NCBI GenBank assembly: GCA_016931955.1
Contig: JAFGDV010000022.1
Coordinates: 51,768-115,767 of the forward strand
Reading direction: 5' to 3'
Source: Candidatus Altarchaeota archaeon
Lineage (GTDB): Archaea > Altiarchaeota > Altiarchaeia > IMC4 > QMZM01
DNA: 64,000 nt
In this document: positions 24,869-34,020 of the stretch, one piece after another
Position numbering within the stretch: the stretch's first letter is position 1
Layout: every line of letters starts with the position of its first letter
The notes under the pieces: model-generated
Seen by the model: the letters and a program-made list of their open reading frames with translations, nothing else
Told to the model about the DNA's origin: nothing
Database searches by the model: none
Made by a program: the position numbers and the translations under genes

Positions 24869-25588
24869 ATGGAGCGAAAAATGGCCTTAGAAATCCAGAA
24901 GAAGCCGATCATCAAGCTGGAGGATGTGAAAAAGGTGTACAGGATGGGTGACGTGGAAGTCCACGCCCTCCGGGGGCTGACCATGGAGGTCTACCCCCAC
25001 GAATTCGTAGCAATAATGGGCCCCTCCGGCAGTGGAAAATCCACTGCGATGAACATGGTCGGCTGCCTGGATGTGCCAACGGATGGAGAGATCTATCTGG
25101 AGGGACAGGACATCTCCAAGCTGGAGGAATCGGATCTGGCTCAGATCAGGGGAAGGAAGATAGGATTCATATTCCAGAAATTCAACCTCATGCCTACGTT
25201 AAGCGCCCTCGAAAACGTCACACTCCCCATGATGTTCCAGAGCATCCCAAAGAGTGAGAGAGATAGGAGAGGGAAGAACCTGCTGACGATGGTCGGCTTA
25301 GGTGAGAGGATGTACCACAAGCCGACCGAGCTTTCTGGCGGAGAACAGCAGAGGGTGGCGATAGCGAGGGCTCTTGCAAACGACCCCGATGTTATCCTAG
25401 CGGATGAGCCTACAGGTAACCTGGACTCTAAGAGGGGGAGGGAGATAATGGAGATGCTATCAGAATTACACTCTGGAAACGGAAAAACCATTGTCATGGT
25501 CACACACGACGAAAATCTCTGCAAATACGCAGACCGTATAATCCGTCTAATAGACGGAAAAGTGGTTGAAGGAGGTTACATAAGATGA
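24869..25588 (+). CDS. MacB/LolD-type ABC transporter ATPase
   Basis: A protein of 239 residues with all ABC motifs: Walker A GPSGSGKST, Q-loop FIFQKFNLMP, signature LSGGEQQRVAIARAL, Walker B VILADEPTGNLDS and H-loop VMVTHDE. The 'PTGNLDS' form and short length are typical of the MacB/LolD/FtsE branch. It energises the two permeases at 26922 and 28261. The stop overlaps the start of the secreted partner gene (ATGA). ATG 24881 is an alternative start. Confidence 0.93.
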   Translation: MERKMALEIQKKPIIKLEDVKKVYRMGDVEVHALRGLTMEVYPHEFVAIMGPSGSGKSTAMNMVGCLDVPTDGEIYLEGQDISKLEESDLAQIRGRKIGFIFQKFNLMPTLSALENVTLPMMFQSIPKSERDRRGKNLLTMVGLGERMYHKPTELSGGEQQRVAIARALANDPDVILADEPTGNLDSKRGREIMEMLSELHSGNGKTIVMVTHDENLCKYADRIIRLIDGKVVEGGYIR

Positions 25589-26895
25589 AAAAGAAAAAAA
25601 TTTTGGTTTTTGGAATATTGTTTTTTTGTTTTTTTGTTACGACGGTAAACGCGGAAACCAGAGCTGAGATAAGGATCGACTCCGTGATGTGGGATCCATT
25701 CTACATAGAGGCAGGAGACGACGTCACACTATATGCGAAGTTCGTCCTCAGGCCGATAACCAAGGCTTGGGCGGTGGAGAATCCAGATAACATAGCCACG
25801 GCTCAAGATCCAGGGGTATTCTATAAAGCACAGCTTGAACCCGCAGACGACCTTGCAAGAGATTATGTCATCATGAAGAGGGGGGAAAAGAATGTTGGAC
25901 ATCTTTTTGTTGGAGAAAGCTGGACCACACCCTTTGAGATAAAGATAAGGGAGACTGCAATAGCTACCTCTTATAAGATGAGGTTCTCCGTTATAAAGAC
26001 CGACATAGATAGCACATACGAGGAAGTCGTCAAGGTCTTTGAATTCGAACTCCCAATCAAGGGGGTGGTGAAATTCAACGTTGATTCAGACAACATGGTA
26101 AATCTCGGAAGCATCAGCGACATCGTAATCAATGTCAAGAATGATGGATTGGGTGATGCAAAACACGTCATAGTTGGCTTGGATCTGAGCACGCCGTTCA
26201 CGTCGGTAAGGACATCAGAGCTCTACGTTGGAGACTTTGAAGGTGGAGAGAGCAAGGATGTAGCCTTTAAGGTGTCAGTAGGCAGTGAGACTGAGGCGCT
26301 GGTATACAGGATACCTGTGACGATAACCTACGTCGACGATAATGGAACAGAAAAAAAGGTAAACAAGGACATTGGAGTCAGAATAGACGCAACCCCGGAT
26401 ATGAAGGTGGGCTTGGAAAGCTCAGACGACCTAGCAGCAGGGATAGGCGGGACAGTGAGCATAGAGGTGGTCAACGAAGGATTCATAGACGCTAAATTCG
26501 TGAGATTGACTCTTGAACCAACAGAAGACTACTCCGTTGAATCCATAAACGAGTTCTACATAGGGAACCTCGACTCAGACGACATAGAGACGGACGAGTT
26601 TGAGATAAGGATAGAGGATTCCGTTGACAAGGAGATAGTGCCGTTAAAGGTCAGATTGCAGTATAAGGGAGAGGGAAGCGACCAAGAATATGTGAATGAA
26701 TGTGAAGTCGACCTGAAGATCCTCTCAAAAGTAGAATATGCTGCAAAGCATGGAGGAGACGGAACATCCGCAACACTTATGATAATCATACTTGCGATAC
26801 CGGTGTTTTTCATCGTAATACTTGTGGTCTGGTTTGTCTACAAGATCTTTGACCTGATCAAAGACTACCTGAACAGGAAACTATTCTCCAGATAG
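25585..26895 (+). CDS. Secreted, membrane-anchored COG1361-like protein of the MacB-type operon
   Basis: A protein of 436 residues. Signal ILVFGILFFCFFVTTVNA, then several Ig-like CARDB/NEW3-type beta domains (repeated 'hxhxNxGxxxAkxVxVxL' patterns such as IVINVKNDGLGDAKHVIVGL and SIEVVNEGFIDAKFVRLTL), and a C-terminal TM helix (SATLMIIILAIPVFFIVILVV) with a basic tail. COG1361-type S-layer-like proteins commonly accompany archaeal MacB permeases and probably act outside the cell as adaptors in place of bacterial MacA. It is coupled to the ATPase gene by a 4-base overlap. Confidence 0.82.
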   Translation: MKKKKILVFGILFFCFFVTTVNAETRAEIRIDSVMWDPFYIEAGDDVTLYAKFVLRPITKAWAVENPDNIATAQDPGVFYKAQLEPADDLARDYVIMKRGEKNVGHLFVGESWTTPFEIKIRETAIATSYKMRFSVIKTDIDSTYEEVVKVFEFELPIKGVVKFNVDSDNMVNLGSISDIVINVKNDGLGDAKHVIVGLDLSTPFTSVRTSELYVGDFEGGESKDVAFKVSVGSETEALVYRIPVTITYVDDNGTEKKVNKDIGVRIDATPDMKVGLESSDDLAAGIGGTVSIEVVNEGFIDAKFVRLTLEPTEDYSVESINEFYIGNLDSDDIETDEFEIRIEDSVDKEIVPLKVRLQYKGEGSDQEYVNECEVDLKILSKVEYAAKHGGDGTSATLMIIILAIPVFFIVILVVWFVYKIFDLIKDYLNRKLFSR

Positions 26896-26921
26896 TTTCC
26901 CCCAATTTTTTATTCACTGAA

Positions 26922-28139
26922 ATGATAGGGGACTACATCAAACTTGCGATAGATGGAATCAAGAACAGGCGACTCAGAAGCTGGCTGACTATGATAGGGA
27001 TCTTTATAGGGATCATCGCTGTTGTCTCCCTTGTCTCCCTAGGCCAGGGACTGCAGAAGGTCATCGATGAGCAGTTTGAGATGGTCGGGGGAGACCGGAT
27101 CGTGATAAGCCCCGGCGGGGGTGGAACAATCTCTAGTTTTGGGGGGATGTTCAGCTCAGCCAAACTACGTGAGGGAGACCTCGACGTCGTGAGCAAGGTA
27201 CGGGGCGTTGATTCTGCACTAGGCCTCTTTACTACAACAGGAAAGGCAAAAACTGATGGAGAACAAAAATCTATTCCAATCTTCGGGGCGCCAACGGATC
27301 CAAAACAACAGAAGCTTCTTAGACAGATCGACTTCTTTGTCGTGAATAATGGGAGATATCTGGAGCAGGGAGACAAATACAAGGCAAACGTGGGGGTCAG
27401 GGCAGGCGATTACTTCGACGAGGATATCGGCGTAGGAGACAGGATAGAGATAGAGGGCATAATGTTTGATGTCGTCGGGGTGAATAAGAAGACGGGGAAT
27501 CCATTCCACGACCGTAAGGTGGCAATACCTATTGAAACCGCTTGGGAGTTATTCAACAAAAGCGATGAGTTTTCGAGTATCCAAGTCAAGGTCGAGAAGG
27601 GCTCCGACGTGGATGAGGTTGCTGAGAGCATTAAAGAGAAACTGCGAAGGTATAGGGATGTTAAAGAGGGTGAAGAAGACTTCAGCGTTGAAACAGCCGA
27701 GAACATTGTTGGGGTATTCAAAGACGTTCTTAGTCTCGTAACACTTTTTCTAGTAGGCATCGCAGCGATCTCCCTTATCGTTGGAGGCATCGGGATAATG
27801 ACCACTATGTATACCTCAGTATTGGAGAGAACAGACCAGATAGGCATCATGAAGGCCATCGGAGCCAGAAACGAGGATATACTGCTGATGTTTATCGTGG
27901 AGGCTGGGATGCTCGGTCTCGTTGGAGGGATGATTGGAGTAATACTTGGTTTACTTACCAGCATAGGCGCAGAATATCTCGTCGTCAATTACGGAGGCAT
28001 AGAGATCTTTAGGATATATGCCGGCCCCGACCTCATCATAGGGGCTCTAGTTTTCTCATTCCTTGTTGGCTGTTTTTCAGGCTATCTGCCCGCCAGCAGG
28101 GCATCTAAAATGCACCCAGTGGAGGCTCTAAGACAATGA
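26922..28139 (+). CDS. MacB-type ABC permease 1
   Basis: A protein of 405 residues with the FtsX/MacB plan: TM1 (WLTMIGIFIGIIAVVSLVSL), a ~220-residue extracellular MacB_PCD domain, then three TM helices starting at ~280 (LVTLFLVGIAAISLIVGGIG) and the family end 'YLPASRASKMHPVEALRQ'. The IGIMKAIGARNEDILLMFIVEAG segment is the conserved coupling region. 45% or more of its residues appear shared with the second permease by eye, so the pair probably forms a heterodimer (inference). Confidence 0.92.
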   Translation: MIGDYIKLAIDGIKNRRLRSWLTMIGIFIGIIAVVSLVSLGQGLQKVIDEQFEMVGGDRIVISPGGGGTISSFGGMFSSAKLREGDLDVVSKVRGVDSALGLFTTTGKAKTDGEQKSIPIFGAPTDPKQQKLLRQIDFFVVNNGRYLEQGDKYKANVGVRAGDYFDEDIGVGDRIEIEGIMFDVVGVNKKTGNPFHDRKVAIPIETAWELFNKSDEFSSIQVKVEKGSDVDEVAESIKEKLRRYRDVKEGEEDFSVETAENIVGVFKDVLSLVTLFLVGIAAISLIVGGIGIMTTMYTSVLERTDQIGIMKAIGARNEDILLMFIVEAGMLGLVGGMIGVILGLLTSIGAEYLVVNYGGIEIFRIYAGPDLIIGALVFSFLVGCFSGYLPASRASKMHPVEALRQ

Positions 28140-28204
28140 TGAACCATTTACTCTATAGATTCAATAAATTAGATAGGGGAGGTAATAAAGGACTAATCAA
28201 TTCA

Positions 28205-28260
28205 GACCTATCGAGCGTTAGCGAAGATAGGTCCTTTGATGAAACTTTATTGAAGTTTCA
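28205..28260. repeat. Two hairpins directly before the second permease start codon
   Basis: GACCTATC (28205-28212) pairs with GATAGGTC (28226-28233); TGAAACTT (28240-28247) pairs with AAGTTTCA (28253-28260). The second stem ends at the base before the ATG at 28261. No ribosome-binding site is visible, so the structure may control translation, or the spacer may be a small inserted repeat. The 'tandem hairpin' form recalls the cluster at 9.0 kb. Confidence 0.6.
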
Positions 28261-29472
28261 ATGATCGAGGATTTTCTCACACTATCTGCCAGGAATATAA
28301 TAAGCAGAGGAATCAGGAGCTGGCTGACCATGTTAGGGATCTTCGTCGGCATAGCCGCAATCGTCTCCCTCATCTCCCTGGGAGACGGCCTGGAAGCCGC
28401 CATAAATGAACAATTCGAGCTGCTTGGAAAAGACATGATATACATTATGCCTGGAGGAATGGCTGAGATGTTCTCAGGGGGGACAACATCGCTAAATGAC
28501 CACGACCTGGGGGTGATACGAGATGTTCACGGCGTTGAGCAGGTCGGCGGTATGACCACTATGTACACAAAGATAAAATTCAAGGACGAGGTGACATACT
28601 CGTTTGTTGGGGGCATAGACCCAGGAACCCAGGAGATCCTATTGGACAGCAGCGGAATAGAGGTCGTGAGAGGTCAGAAGAAGTTCAGGCAAAACGACAT
28701 ATACAAGGCCGCCGTAGGCTACGAGTACTGGATAGGCAATGTCTTCGACAGGCCTGTTAGAGTAGGCGATAAGATCACATTGAACGATAAAAGATTCGAA
28801 GTGGTTGGTGAGATGAGCAGGGTAGGCAATTCCGAAGACGACAAAAACATATATATCCCTATGAAGGGTGCACAGGAGCTATTCAACGTCAAGGATGAAT
28901 ACATTACTGCAATTGCAAGGGTTAGACCAAACTATGAAACAGACCAGGTCGCAGAGGACATAGAGAAGGCCATGAGAAGGGATCGCGGCCTCAAGGAGGG
29001 TGAAGAAGACTTCCAGGTGCAGAGCCTGGAGCAGATGATGGAAGCCACCTCCATTGTTTTAGATGCTGTGCAGTGGGTTGTTATCTTCATAGCCATGATC
29101 TCGCTCTTTGTTGGAGGCATCGGGATAATGAATACAATGTACACCTCGGTATTGGAGAGAACACACGAGATTGGAGTGATAAAGGCCGTCGGAGCCAGGA
29201 ATGAAGACATACTGCTTCTGTTCCTTATTGAATCAGGCACCATCGGGATGATCGGAGGTAGCATAGGTTGTTTGATAGGCATCCTCATAAGCAAGGGTCT
29301 CGAATATATTGCCGTAACAGTGTTCGACGTAGTCCTGCTCAAGGCAGCCATCACCCCAGGATTAGTCATAGGAGCCCTCGCATTCTCTTTCCTTGTTGGA
29401 AGCCTTTCTGGGATTCTACCGGCGTGGCAGGCTTCTCAGCTGAAGCCCGTCGACGCCCTCAGATATGAATGA
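28261..29472 (+). CDS. MacB-type ABC permease 2
   Basis: A protein of 403 residues, paralogous to the permease at 26922: TM1 (SWLTMLGIFVGIAAIVSLISL), an extracellular MacB_PCD-like domain, three C-terminal TM helices and the same 'ERTHEIGVIKAVGARNEDIL' coupling loop and LKPVDALRYE end. The 121-base gap from permease 1 contains two hairpins. Substrate is unknown; families of this type export peptides, lipoproteins or antibiotics. Confidence 0.92.
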   Translation: MIEDFLTLSARNIISRGIRSWLTMLGIFVGIAAIVSLISLGDGLEAAINEQFELLGKDMIYIMPGGMAEMFSGGTTSLNDHDLGVIRDVHGVEQVGGMTTMYTKIKFKDEVTYSFVGGIDPGTQEILLDSSGIEVVRGQKKFRQNDIYKAAVGYEYWIGNVFDRPVRVGDKITLNDKRFEVVGEMSRVGNSEDDKNIYIPMKGAQELFNVKDEYITAIARVRPNYETDQVAEDIEKAMRRDRGLKEGEEDFQVQSLEQMMEATSIVLDAVQWVVIFIAMISLFVGGIGIMNTMYTSVLERTHEIGVIKAVGARNEDILLLFLIESGTIGMIGGSIGCLIGILISKGLEYIAVTVFDVVLLKAAITPGLVIGALAFSFLVGSLSGILPAWQASQLKPVDALRYE

Positions 29473-29522
29473 ACCCCCACCAGCGGCTTGGATAATCCAA
29501 AATGCAAATCAACTATGCTCGG

Positions 29523-29538
29523 GGGGAGGATCCTCCCC
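29523..29538. repeat. 16-bp perfect GC-rich palindrome
   Basis: GGGGAGGATCCTCCCC is a perfect dyad 50 bases after the second permease stop. It could terminate or protect the transcript. There is no T-tract behind it. Confidence 0.45.
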
Positions 29539-29543
29539 GCGGT

Positions 29544-29567
29544 TTGGACGCGCTCAGGTATGGATAG
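29544..29567 (+). pseudogene. Possible remnant of the 3' end of another MacB permease
   Basis: TTG GAC GCG CTC AGG TAT GGA TAG reads LDALRYG-stop, which is how many MacB/FtsX permeases end; the intact copy 100 bases upstream ends VDALRYE-stop with closely similar bases. The match is short (about seven codons), and nothing upstream of it is recognisable. Confidence 0.3.
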
Positions 29568-29610
29568 TTCTTGTTTTTATGCTGTAGAACACATTATATA
29601 GAGATACACG

Positions 29611-30570
29611 ATGGCGTTTTCGCTCATGAATCTGGCGTATTTTCTGGGTGCCTGCGGTCTCTTGGTTGTGAGTGCTGAACTCTTGGTGAACTCCCTGCTA
29701 AGGATTGCCCAATATTATCGACTGCGCGAATTCGTCGTCGGATTCATTGTAGTAGCGTTCGCGGCAATAATACCTGAGTTCTTCATCGGAGTAAACTCGG
29801 CATTAAACCAGAACCCTGCCCTGGCACTGGGAAACGTCATAGGGGCAAACATAATAGACCTGACACTGATTATTGGCATAATAACGATTCTGAGAGGAGG
29901 CATTCGAGTGGAGACAAAAGCGGTGAGATCAGATACGCTGTATATGTTCGGCATGGTAATGCTACCACTGCTCCTCATGTTAGTGTACCAAAAGATAGAT
30001 AGATTCGGAGGCTTTGTGTTGTTGCTCGGATTCGTCTTCTATGTTTCAAGGCTGCTCTCACAGGAAAAGAGATTCACGAAAAGGCTTGAATCAATACCAA
30101 AGAAGAACTTGATAGTACATATAGTAATCGCTGCTATAGGATTCGTCTTCATCTACTTCTTCTCTATCCTGGTTGTGAGAACAGCCAGCGTGCTTGCCTC
30201 AGACCTAAATGCTCCACCCATACTGATCGGGTTATTCTTCATCGCATTCGGCACAACGCTGCCGGAATTCACCTTCGAGACAAAGGCTATACTGACGAGA
30301 CACAAGTACACTGCGCTTGGGGATCTAATAGGAAATGTCGTAGCGAGGTCGACGCTCGTCTTGGGGGTGACTGCGATAATATATCCAATACAAGCAGACT
30401 ACCTGCTGTTCCTGACGAGCGCGTTCTTCATGCTGATCGTCGCCTTTTTATTCACGACATTCGTGGACGTGGAAAAACACATACTTGTACAAGAAGGGAT
30501 CGCATTAATAATCCTATACATCCTCTTTATAATCGTAGAGCTCAATATCAGGGTACTGGAGATCGGGTGA
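29611..30570 (+). CDS. Sodium/calcium exchanger family (CaCA) membrane protein
   Basis: A protein of 319 residues with ten or eleven predicted TM segments in two inverted halves. The alpha-1 repeat has VAFAAIIPEFFIGVNSAL and GNVIGANIIDLTLIIG, the alpha-2 repeat has FFIAFGTTLPEFTFETKA and GDLIGNVVARSTLVLG, matching the 'G(T/A)xxPE' and 'GNxxGSNxxN' signatures of CaCA/YrbG-type antiporters. In the first repeat Ala-Ala-Ile replaces the usual G-T-S before PE. It probably extrudes Ca2+ against Na+ or H+. A Ca2+-type P-ATPase at 50 kb may share the task. Confidence 0.88.
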   Translation: MAFSLMNLAYFLGACGLLVVSAELLVNSLLRIAQYYRLREFVVGFIVVAFAAIIPEFFIGVNSALNQNPALALGNVIGANIIDLTLIIGIITILRGGIRVETKAVRSDTLYMFGMVMLPLLLMLVYQKIDRFGGFVLLLGFVFYVSRLLSQEKRFTKRLESIPKKNLIVHIVIAAIGFVFIYFFSILVVRTASVLASDLNAPPILIGLFFIAFGTTLPEFTFETKAILTRHKYTALGDLIGNVVARSTLVLGVTAIIYPIQADYLLFLTSAFFMLIVAFLFTTFVDVEKHILVQEGIALIILYILFIIVELNIRVLEIG

Positions 30571-30571
30571 A

Positions 30572-30742
30572 ATGGAAGTCGAAAACTGTTATGGATGTGG
30601 CGGGTGTGTGGCTGTGTGCCCAACGGGGGCGATAACTATCATAGAGGAAGTTGAGATAGACGCAGAGAAATGCGTTAAATGCGGCAGATGCGAACTCATG
30701 TGCCCTGCAGGCTTGATCAGGATAGATGGGAGTCAGCGATGA
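30572..30742 (+). CDS. Small 2[4Fe-4S] ferredoxin
   Basis: A protein of 56 residues with two complete cluster motifs: CYGCGGCVAVCP near the N-terminus and CVKCGRCELMCP near the C-terminus, each CxxCxxCxxxCP. It starts one base after the exchanger stop codon, and its stop overlaps the ATG of the geranylgeranyl reductase (ATGA), so the two are translationally coupled. This fits ferredoxin as electron donor for reduction of archaeal lipid double bonds. Confidence 0.9.
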   Translation: MEVENCYGCGGCVAVCPTGAITIIEEVEIDAEKCVKCGRCELMCPAGLIRIDGSQR

Positions 30743-31914
30743 AAATAGAGGACGAATACGATGTCGTCGTAGTCGGTGCAGGTCCAGCAGGCTCGATGGC
30801 CGCCAGATTCGCGGCAGAGAAAGCCGGGGTCTTGGTCGTGGACAAACACAGAGAAATAGGCTCCCCGAAGAGGTGCGGCGAAGGGCTTGGGATAAGAACA
30901 TTCTCCGAATTTAGCATTCCTGTAGATAGGCGCTTCATAAACCAAGACATTTATGGTTCGGTGATCTACGCACCAAACGGCAGAGAGGTTTCTATAAGAT
31001 ATGACGAGGTGATGGGCTACATCATAGAGAGGAAGATATTCGACAAATACCTTGCCACAGAAGCTGTTAGGGCTGGGGCAGCGGTTATGGCAGAATCCTA
31101 TGCTACCCTCTGGATGGAAGACGGCAAACTCAAGGGGATTAAGTTAAGACGCCAGGGCGAGGAGCTGGATATAAGGTCGAGGATAGTAATAGCTGCGGAC
31201 GGTGTGGAATCGCAGATAGCCCGACAGATGGGATTGAACACGACCGTGAATCCATATGACATGGACTCCTGCATTGAGTATGAGATGTGTGGGATAGACT
31301 ACAAAGACATGGACATGCTCCACATCTTTTTGGGGAACAAGATAGCGCCAAGGGGTTATGTGTGGATATTCCCAAAAGACGATGATCGGGCAAACGTTGG
31401 AATAGGGATCGCTGGCGATGTGGGAGAGACTGCGAAATACTACCTCGACAAATTCATCGCCGAACACCAGGGCCTAGCTGATGGGAGCATACTTGAAGTC
31501 AACGTTGGTTCGGTTCCAGTAGGCGGCTTCCTGGAAAACATGGTGAAAGACAATCTGCTGGTTGTAGGAGACGCTGCAAGGCAGGTGAATCCGATACACG
31601 GCGGCGGGATAAGTGAAGCCATGCATGCTGGAAGGCTTGCTGGGACTACGGTGGCGAAGGCTGTAAAAGAAGACAACCTAGGAATACTGGGGGAATACAA
31701 TGAAGAGTGGTGGTCTACAAAAGGCCTGAAGCTGAAGAAGGTGTTAAAGGTCAGGAACTTCACAGAAAAACTGGATGATGAAGACCTGGACTATCTTGCA
31801 ACAATCTGGTCGGGGGAGGACCTGATGGAGATAACTCGCGGAAACCATAAGACTGCATTCAAGAAAATAGTAAAGCACCCTAAACTGCTTAAGTGGGTTA
31901 AGAATTTTTTATGA
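30739..31914 (+). CDS. Geranylgeranyl reductase family flavoprotein
   Basis: A protein of 391 residues from the ATG at 30739. FAD-binding Rossmann start YDVVVVGAGPAGSMAARFAA, then RCGEGL (the family cysteine), GYVWIFPKDDDRANVGIGI and the second FAD motif NLLVVGDAARQVNPIHGGGI. These are the archaeal digeranylgeranylglycerophospholipid reductase features. It saturates isoprenoid chains of membrane lipids using FADH2, with electrons from ferredoxin. The directly coupled ferredoxin gene supports this. Tes, for cross-linking the same chains, is encoded 5 kb away. Confidence 0.92.
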   Translation: MKIEDEYDVVVVGAGPAGSMAARFAAEKAGVLVVDKHREIGSPKRCGEGLGIRTFSEFSIPVDRRFINQDIYGSVIYAPNGREVSIRYDEVMGYIIERKIFDKYLATEAVRAGAAVMAESYATLWMEDGKLKGIKLRRQGEELDIRSRIVIAADGVESQIARQMGLNTTVNPYDMDSCIEYEMCGIDYKDMDMLHIFLGNKIAPRGYVWIFPKDDDRANVGIGIAGDVGETAKYYLDKFIAEHQGLADGSILEVNVGSVPVGGFLENMVKDNLLVVGDAARQVNPIHGGGISEAMHAGRLAGTTVAKAVKEDNLGILGEYNEEWWSTKGLKLKKVLKVRNFTEKLDDEDLDYLATIWSGEDLMEITRGNHKTAFKKIVKHPKLLKWVKNFL

Positions 31915-31925
31915 AAAAAAGGGTA

Positions 31926-31946
31926 TTAGTGGATTGCATCCACTAA
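31926..31946. terminator. Hairpin between convergent genes
   Basis: TTAGTGGA (31926-31933) pairs exactly with TCCACTAA (31939-31946), lying between the reductase stop and the convergent phasin-like gene end. It is symmetrical and could serve both strands. No T-tract follows. Confidence 0.5.
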
Positions 31947-31947
31947 A

Positions 31948-32241
31948 CTACTTCGTCTTCCTCGAAAGTGCGTCTATCTTCTTCTCCAGACGCTTTATAT
32001 CATCCTTTGAAGCGAAATCAACCTTCTTCAATGCCTTCTTGATATGATCATCTATCCTCTTCGTCAACTCCTTGCTTTGTTTCTCTGCTTGAGTCACAAT
32101 GTCCTTCGCAAGGACCTTTCCCTCTTCTCGATTTATCTCCCCCTTCTTGACCAAATCGTTTGCTATTTCCTCTGCCTTTTCCTTCGTCAATACAGCGATC
32201 CCAAGACCCAGCAGACCCATCTTCCTTATGTATTCTTTCAT
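31948..32241 (-). CDS. Phasin-like coiled-coil protein
   Basis: A protein of 97 residues from the ATG at 32241, which has GAGGTG 6-11 bases upstream (GTG 32250 is the alternative). The pattern MGLLGLGIAVLTKEKAEEIA followed by VKKGEINREEGKVLAKDIV and a Lys-rich coiled coil matches the small 'phasin-like / polyhydroxyalkanoate granule-associated-like' family often found next to UbiB/AarF kinases. It follows the UbiB gene on the same strand with a 44-base gap, so it is probably cotranscribed with it. Role unknown, perhaps in lipid association. Confidence 0.7.
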   Translation of the reverse strand: MKEYIRKMGLLGLGIAVLTKEKAEEIANDLVKKGEINREEGKVLAKDIVTQAEKQSKELTKRIDDHIKKALKKVDFASKDDIKRLEKKIDALSRKTK

Positions 32242-32285
32242 AGAAGTCACCTCTTGGATAATCTATTGTATGTAGTAGATAAAAG

Positions 32286-33950
32286 CTAGAACCTGCCGCT
32301 CCTTAGAATGGACAAAACCAACACCATGCCAAGTACCGCAGCCATTATGTAACCTATTATGCCAAAAACAGGAAGTTCAAATAGGAGAGGACCTGTACCA
32401 GTGAGCAATACAACAGACGAACCCACGATAAGGGAGGATATGATGAGGCTCACAGATAGCCTGTTGCTTGCAACATCCATCTCCGATATAAGCCTGTTCA
32501 AGCCCTTGTGCTCGAGGTCTATTAAAAGCTTGCCCTTTTCCAACTGAGATAGTATGTTATCTATCCTTCGAGGAAACGCCTTCACCAGCTCATTTAATTC
32601 AGAAAGATTCTCTATCACCCTATTGATGAAGTAGCGAGGGTGCATCCTCTCCACGATCAATGACTCCACGAAGGGTTTCGAGACCTCTGTAAGGTTGAAT
32701 TCAGGATTCAGTTGTCTGCAAACACCTTCCACAGTCACAAGCGCCTTAATCAACAGAACAAAGTCTGTGGGAATCCTTATCCTGTGTCTCAAGGATACCA
32801 TCAATACTTCATTCATCAAAGTAGAGATGTTAACCTGGCCCAGAGTGGTCCCATAATATGTCTCTATAAGCTCCGACAGATCTTCCTTGAATTCTGGAAG
32901 AGACGTTTCCTCGTCCAGCATGCCGATGTCCAAGAACTCATCTATTATCTTATTAGTATCCCTCCGTATCACGGCAACGAAAACGCTCCCAAGCTTTTCC
33001 TTCATGTAGTCGTCGACCCTCCCCACTATGCCAAAGTCCAAGAAGGCTATCCTCTCATTTCTGATCACGAGGATGTTCCCCGGATGGGGATCAGCGTGAA
33101 AGAACCCATGCACCAATATCTGCTTCAGACAAGATCGGGCTATCTTCTCTGCAAGATCCAGCCGGATGCTTTCATCCAGTTCCTTATCCAGTTCGCCTAC
33201 CTTCGTCCCCTTGATGTAGTCCATGACCAGGATCTTCTTGCTGCTGAAGTCCCAGTAAACAGCCGGCACACAGACGACGGGATCGTCTTCAAAGTTTTTC
33301 GCAAATTTGTCCATATGCCTTCCTTCTACGGCGAAATCCAATTCTTTTCTTATGGCCTTGGCGAACTCCTCCACGATGCCCACTGGATTGTAGAGCTCGC
33401 TCTCTGGTATGTGTTTCACAACCAGCCTTGCCAGATTGAATAGTATGTCAAGATCCGCCTCAACCGTTTCCCCTATCATGGGCCGCTGCAGTTTCACGAT
33501 CACGTCCTTCCCTTCCAAGACAGCCCTGTGCACCTGAGCAATAGATGCTGCCGCTATTGGCTCCCTTTCGAATGAATAGAAGAGTTCATCTATTGCAGAA
33601 CCCAGCTCCTCCTGGATTATCGACCTAACCTCCTCAAAACCGAAACCTGGGACGCTGTCCTGGAGCTTCCTGAATTCGTGGACGTATTCCTCGGGCACCA
33701 GATCAGGTCTCAGTGAAAGCATCTGCCCGAATTTAACAAATGCCGGCCCCAGCTCCTCCAACACGAGCCTCGCCCTCACTGGAACAGGTATCTTCTCAAC
33801 CCCCTCCCCCGGCTTCCCCAGCAGGGGGAGCTTGATGTCCAGTTGAGCTATAAAGTGACCGAAGCCGTGCTTGATGAGAATGTTGACTATCTCCCTGCTT
33901 CTCTTGATTTGCTCAATCTTCCGGTGTATTCCACCGAACAACTCAACCAC
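32286..33950 (-). CDS. UbiB/AarF/ABC1 family atypical kinase
   Basis: A protein of 554 residues starting at GTG 33950. Family motifs: LGPAFVKFGQMLSLRPDLVP (the KxGQ motif), AAASIAQVHRA (the Ala-rich loop), VIVKLQRP, HADPHPGNILV and LDFGIVGR. Two TM helices at the C-terminus (SLIISSLIVGSSVVLLTG and PVFGIIGYIMAAVLGMVLVL) anchor it to the membrane. Members act in isoprenoid quinone or lipid metabolism; in archaea that make no ubiquinone the role is likely linked to other isoprenoid lipids. Complete length. Confidence 0.92.
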   Translation of the reverse strand: MVELFGGIHRKIEQIKRSREIVNILIKHGFGHFIAQLDIKLPLLGKPGEGVEKIPVPVRARLVLEELGPAFVKFGQMLSLRPDLVPEEYVHEFRKLQDSVPGFGFEEVRSIIQEELGSAIDELFYSFEREPIAAASIAQVHRAVLEGKDVIVKLQRPMIGETVEADLDILFNLARLVVKHIPESELYNPVGIVEEFAKAIRKELDFAVEGRHMDKFAKNFEDDPVVCVPAVYWDFSSKKILVMDYIKGTKVGELDKELDESIRLDLAEKIARSCLKQILVHGFFHADPHPGNILVIRNERIAFLDFGIVGRVDDYMKEKLGSVFVAVIRRDTNKIIDEFLDIGMLDEETSLPEFKEDLSELIETYYGTTLGQVNISTLMNEVLMVSLRHRIRIPTDFVLLIKALVTVEGVCRQLNPEFNLTEVSKPFVESLIVERMHPRYFINRVIENLSELNELVKAFPRRIDNILSQLEKGKLLIDLEHKGLNRLISEMDVASNRLSVSLIISSLIVGSSVVLLTGTGPLLFELPVFGIIGYIMAAVLGMVLVLSILRSGRF

Positions 33951-34020
33951 TTTCTTATTAGATTACGTAGGTGGGATTAATAACCTTTGGCGGGATTTAA
34001 GACACTGCGCATAAGTAATT

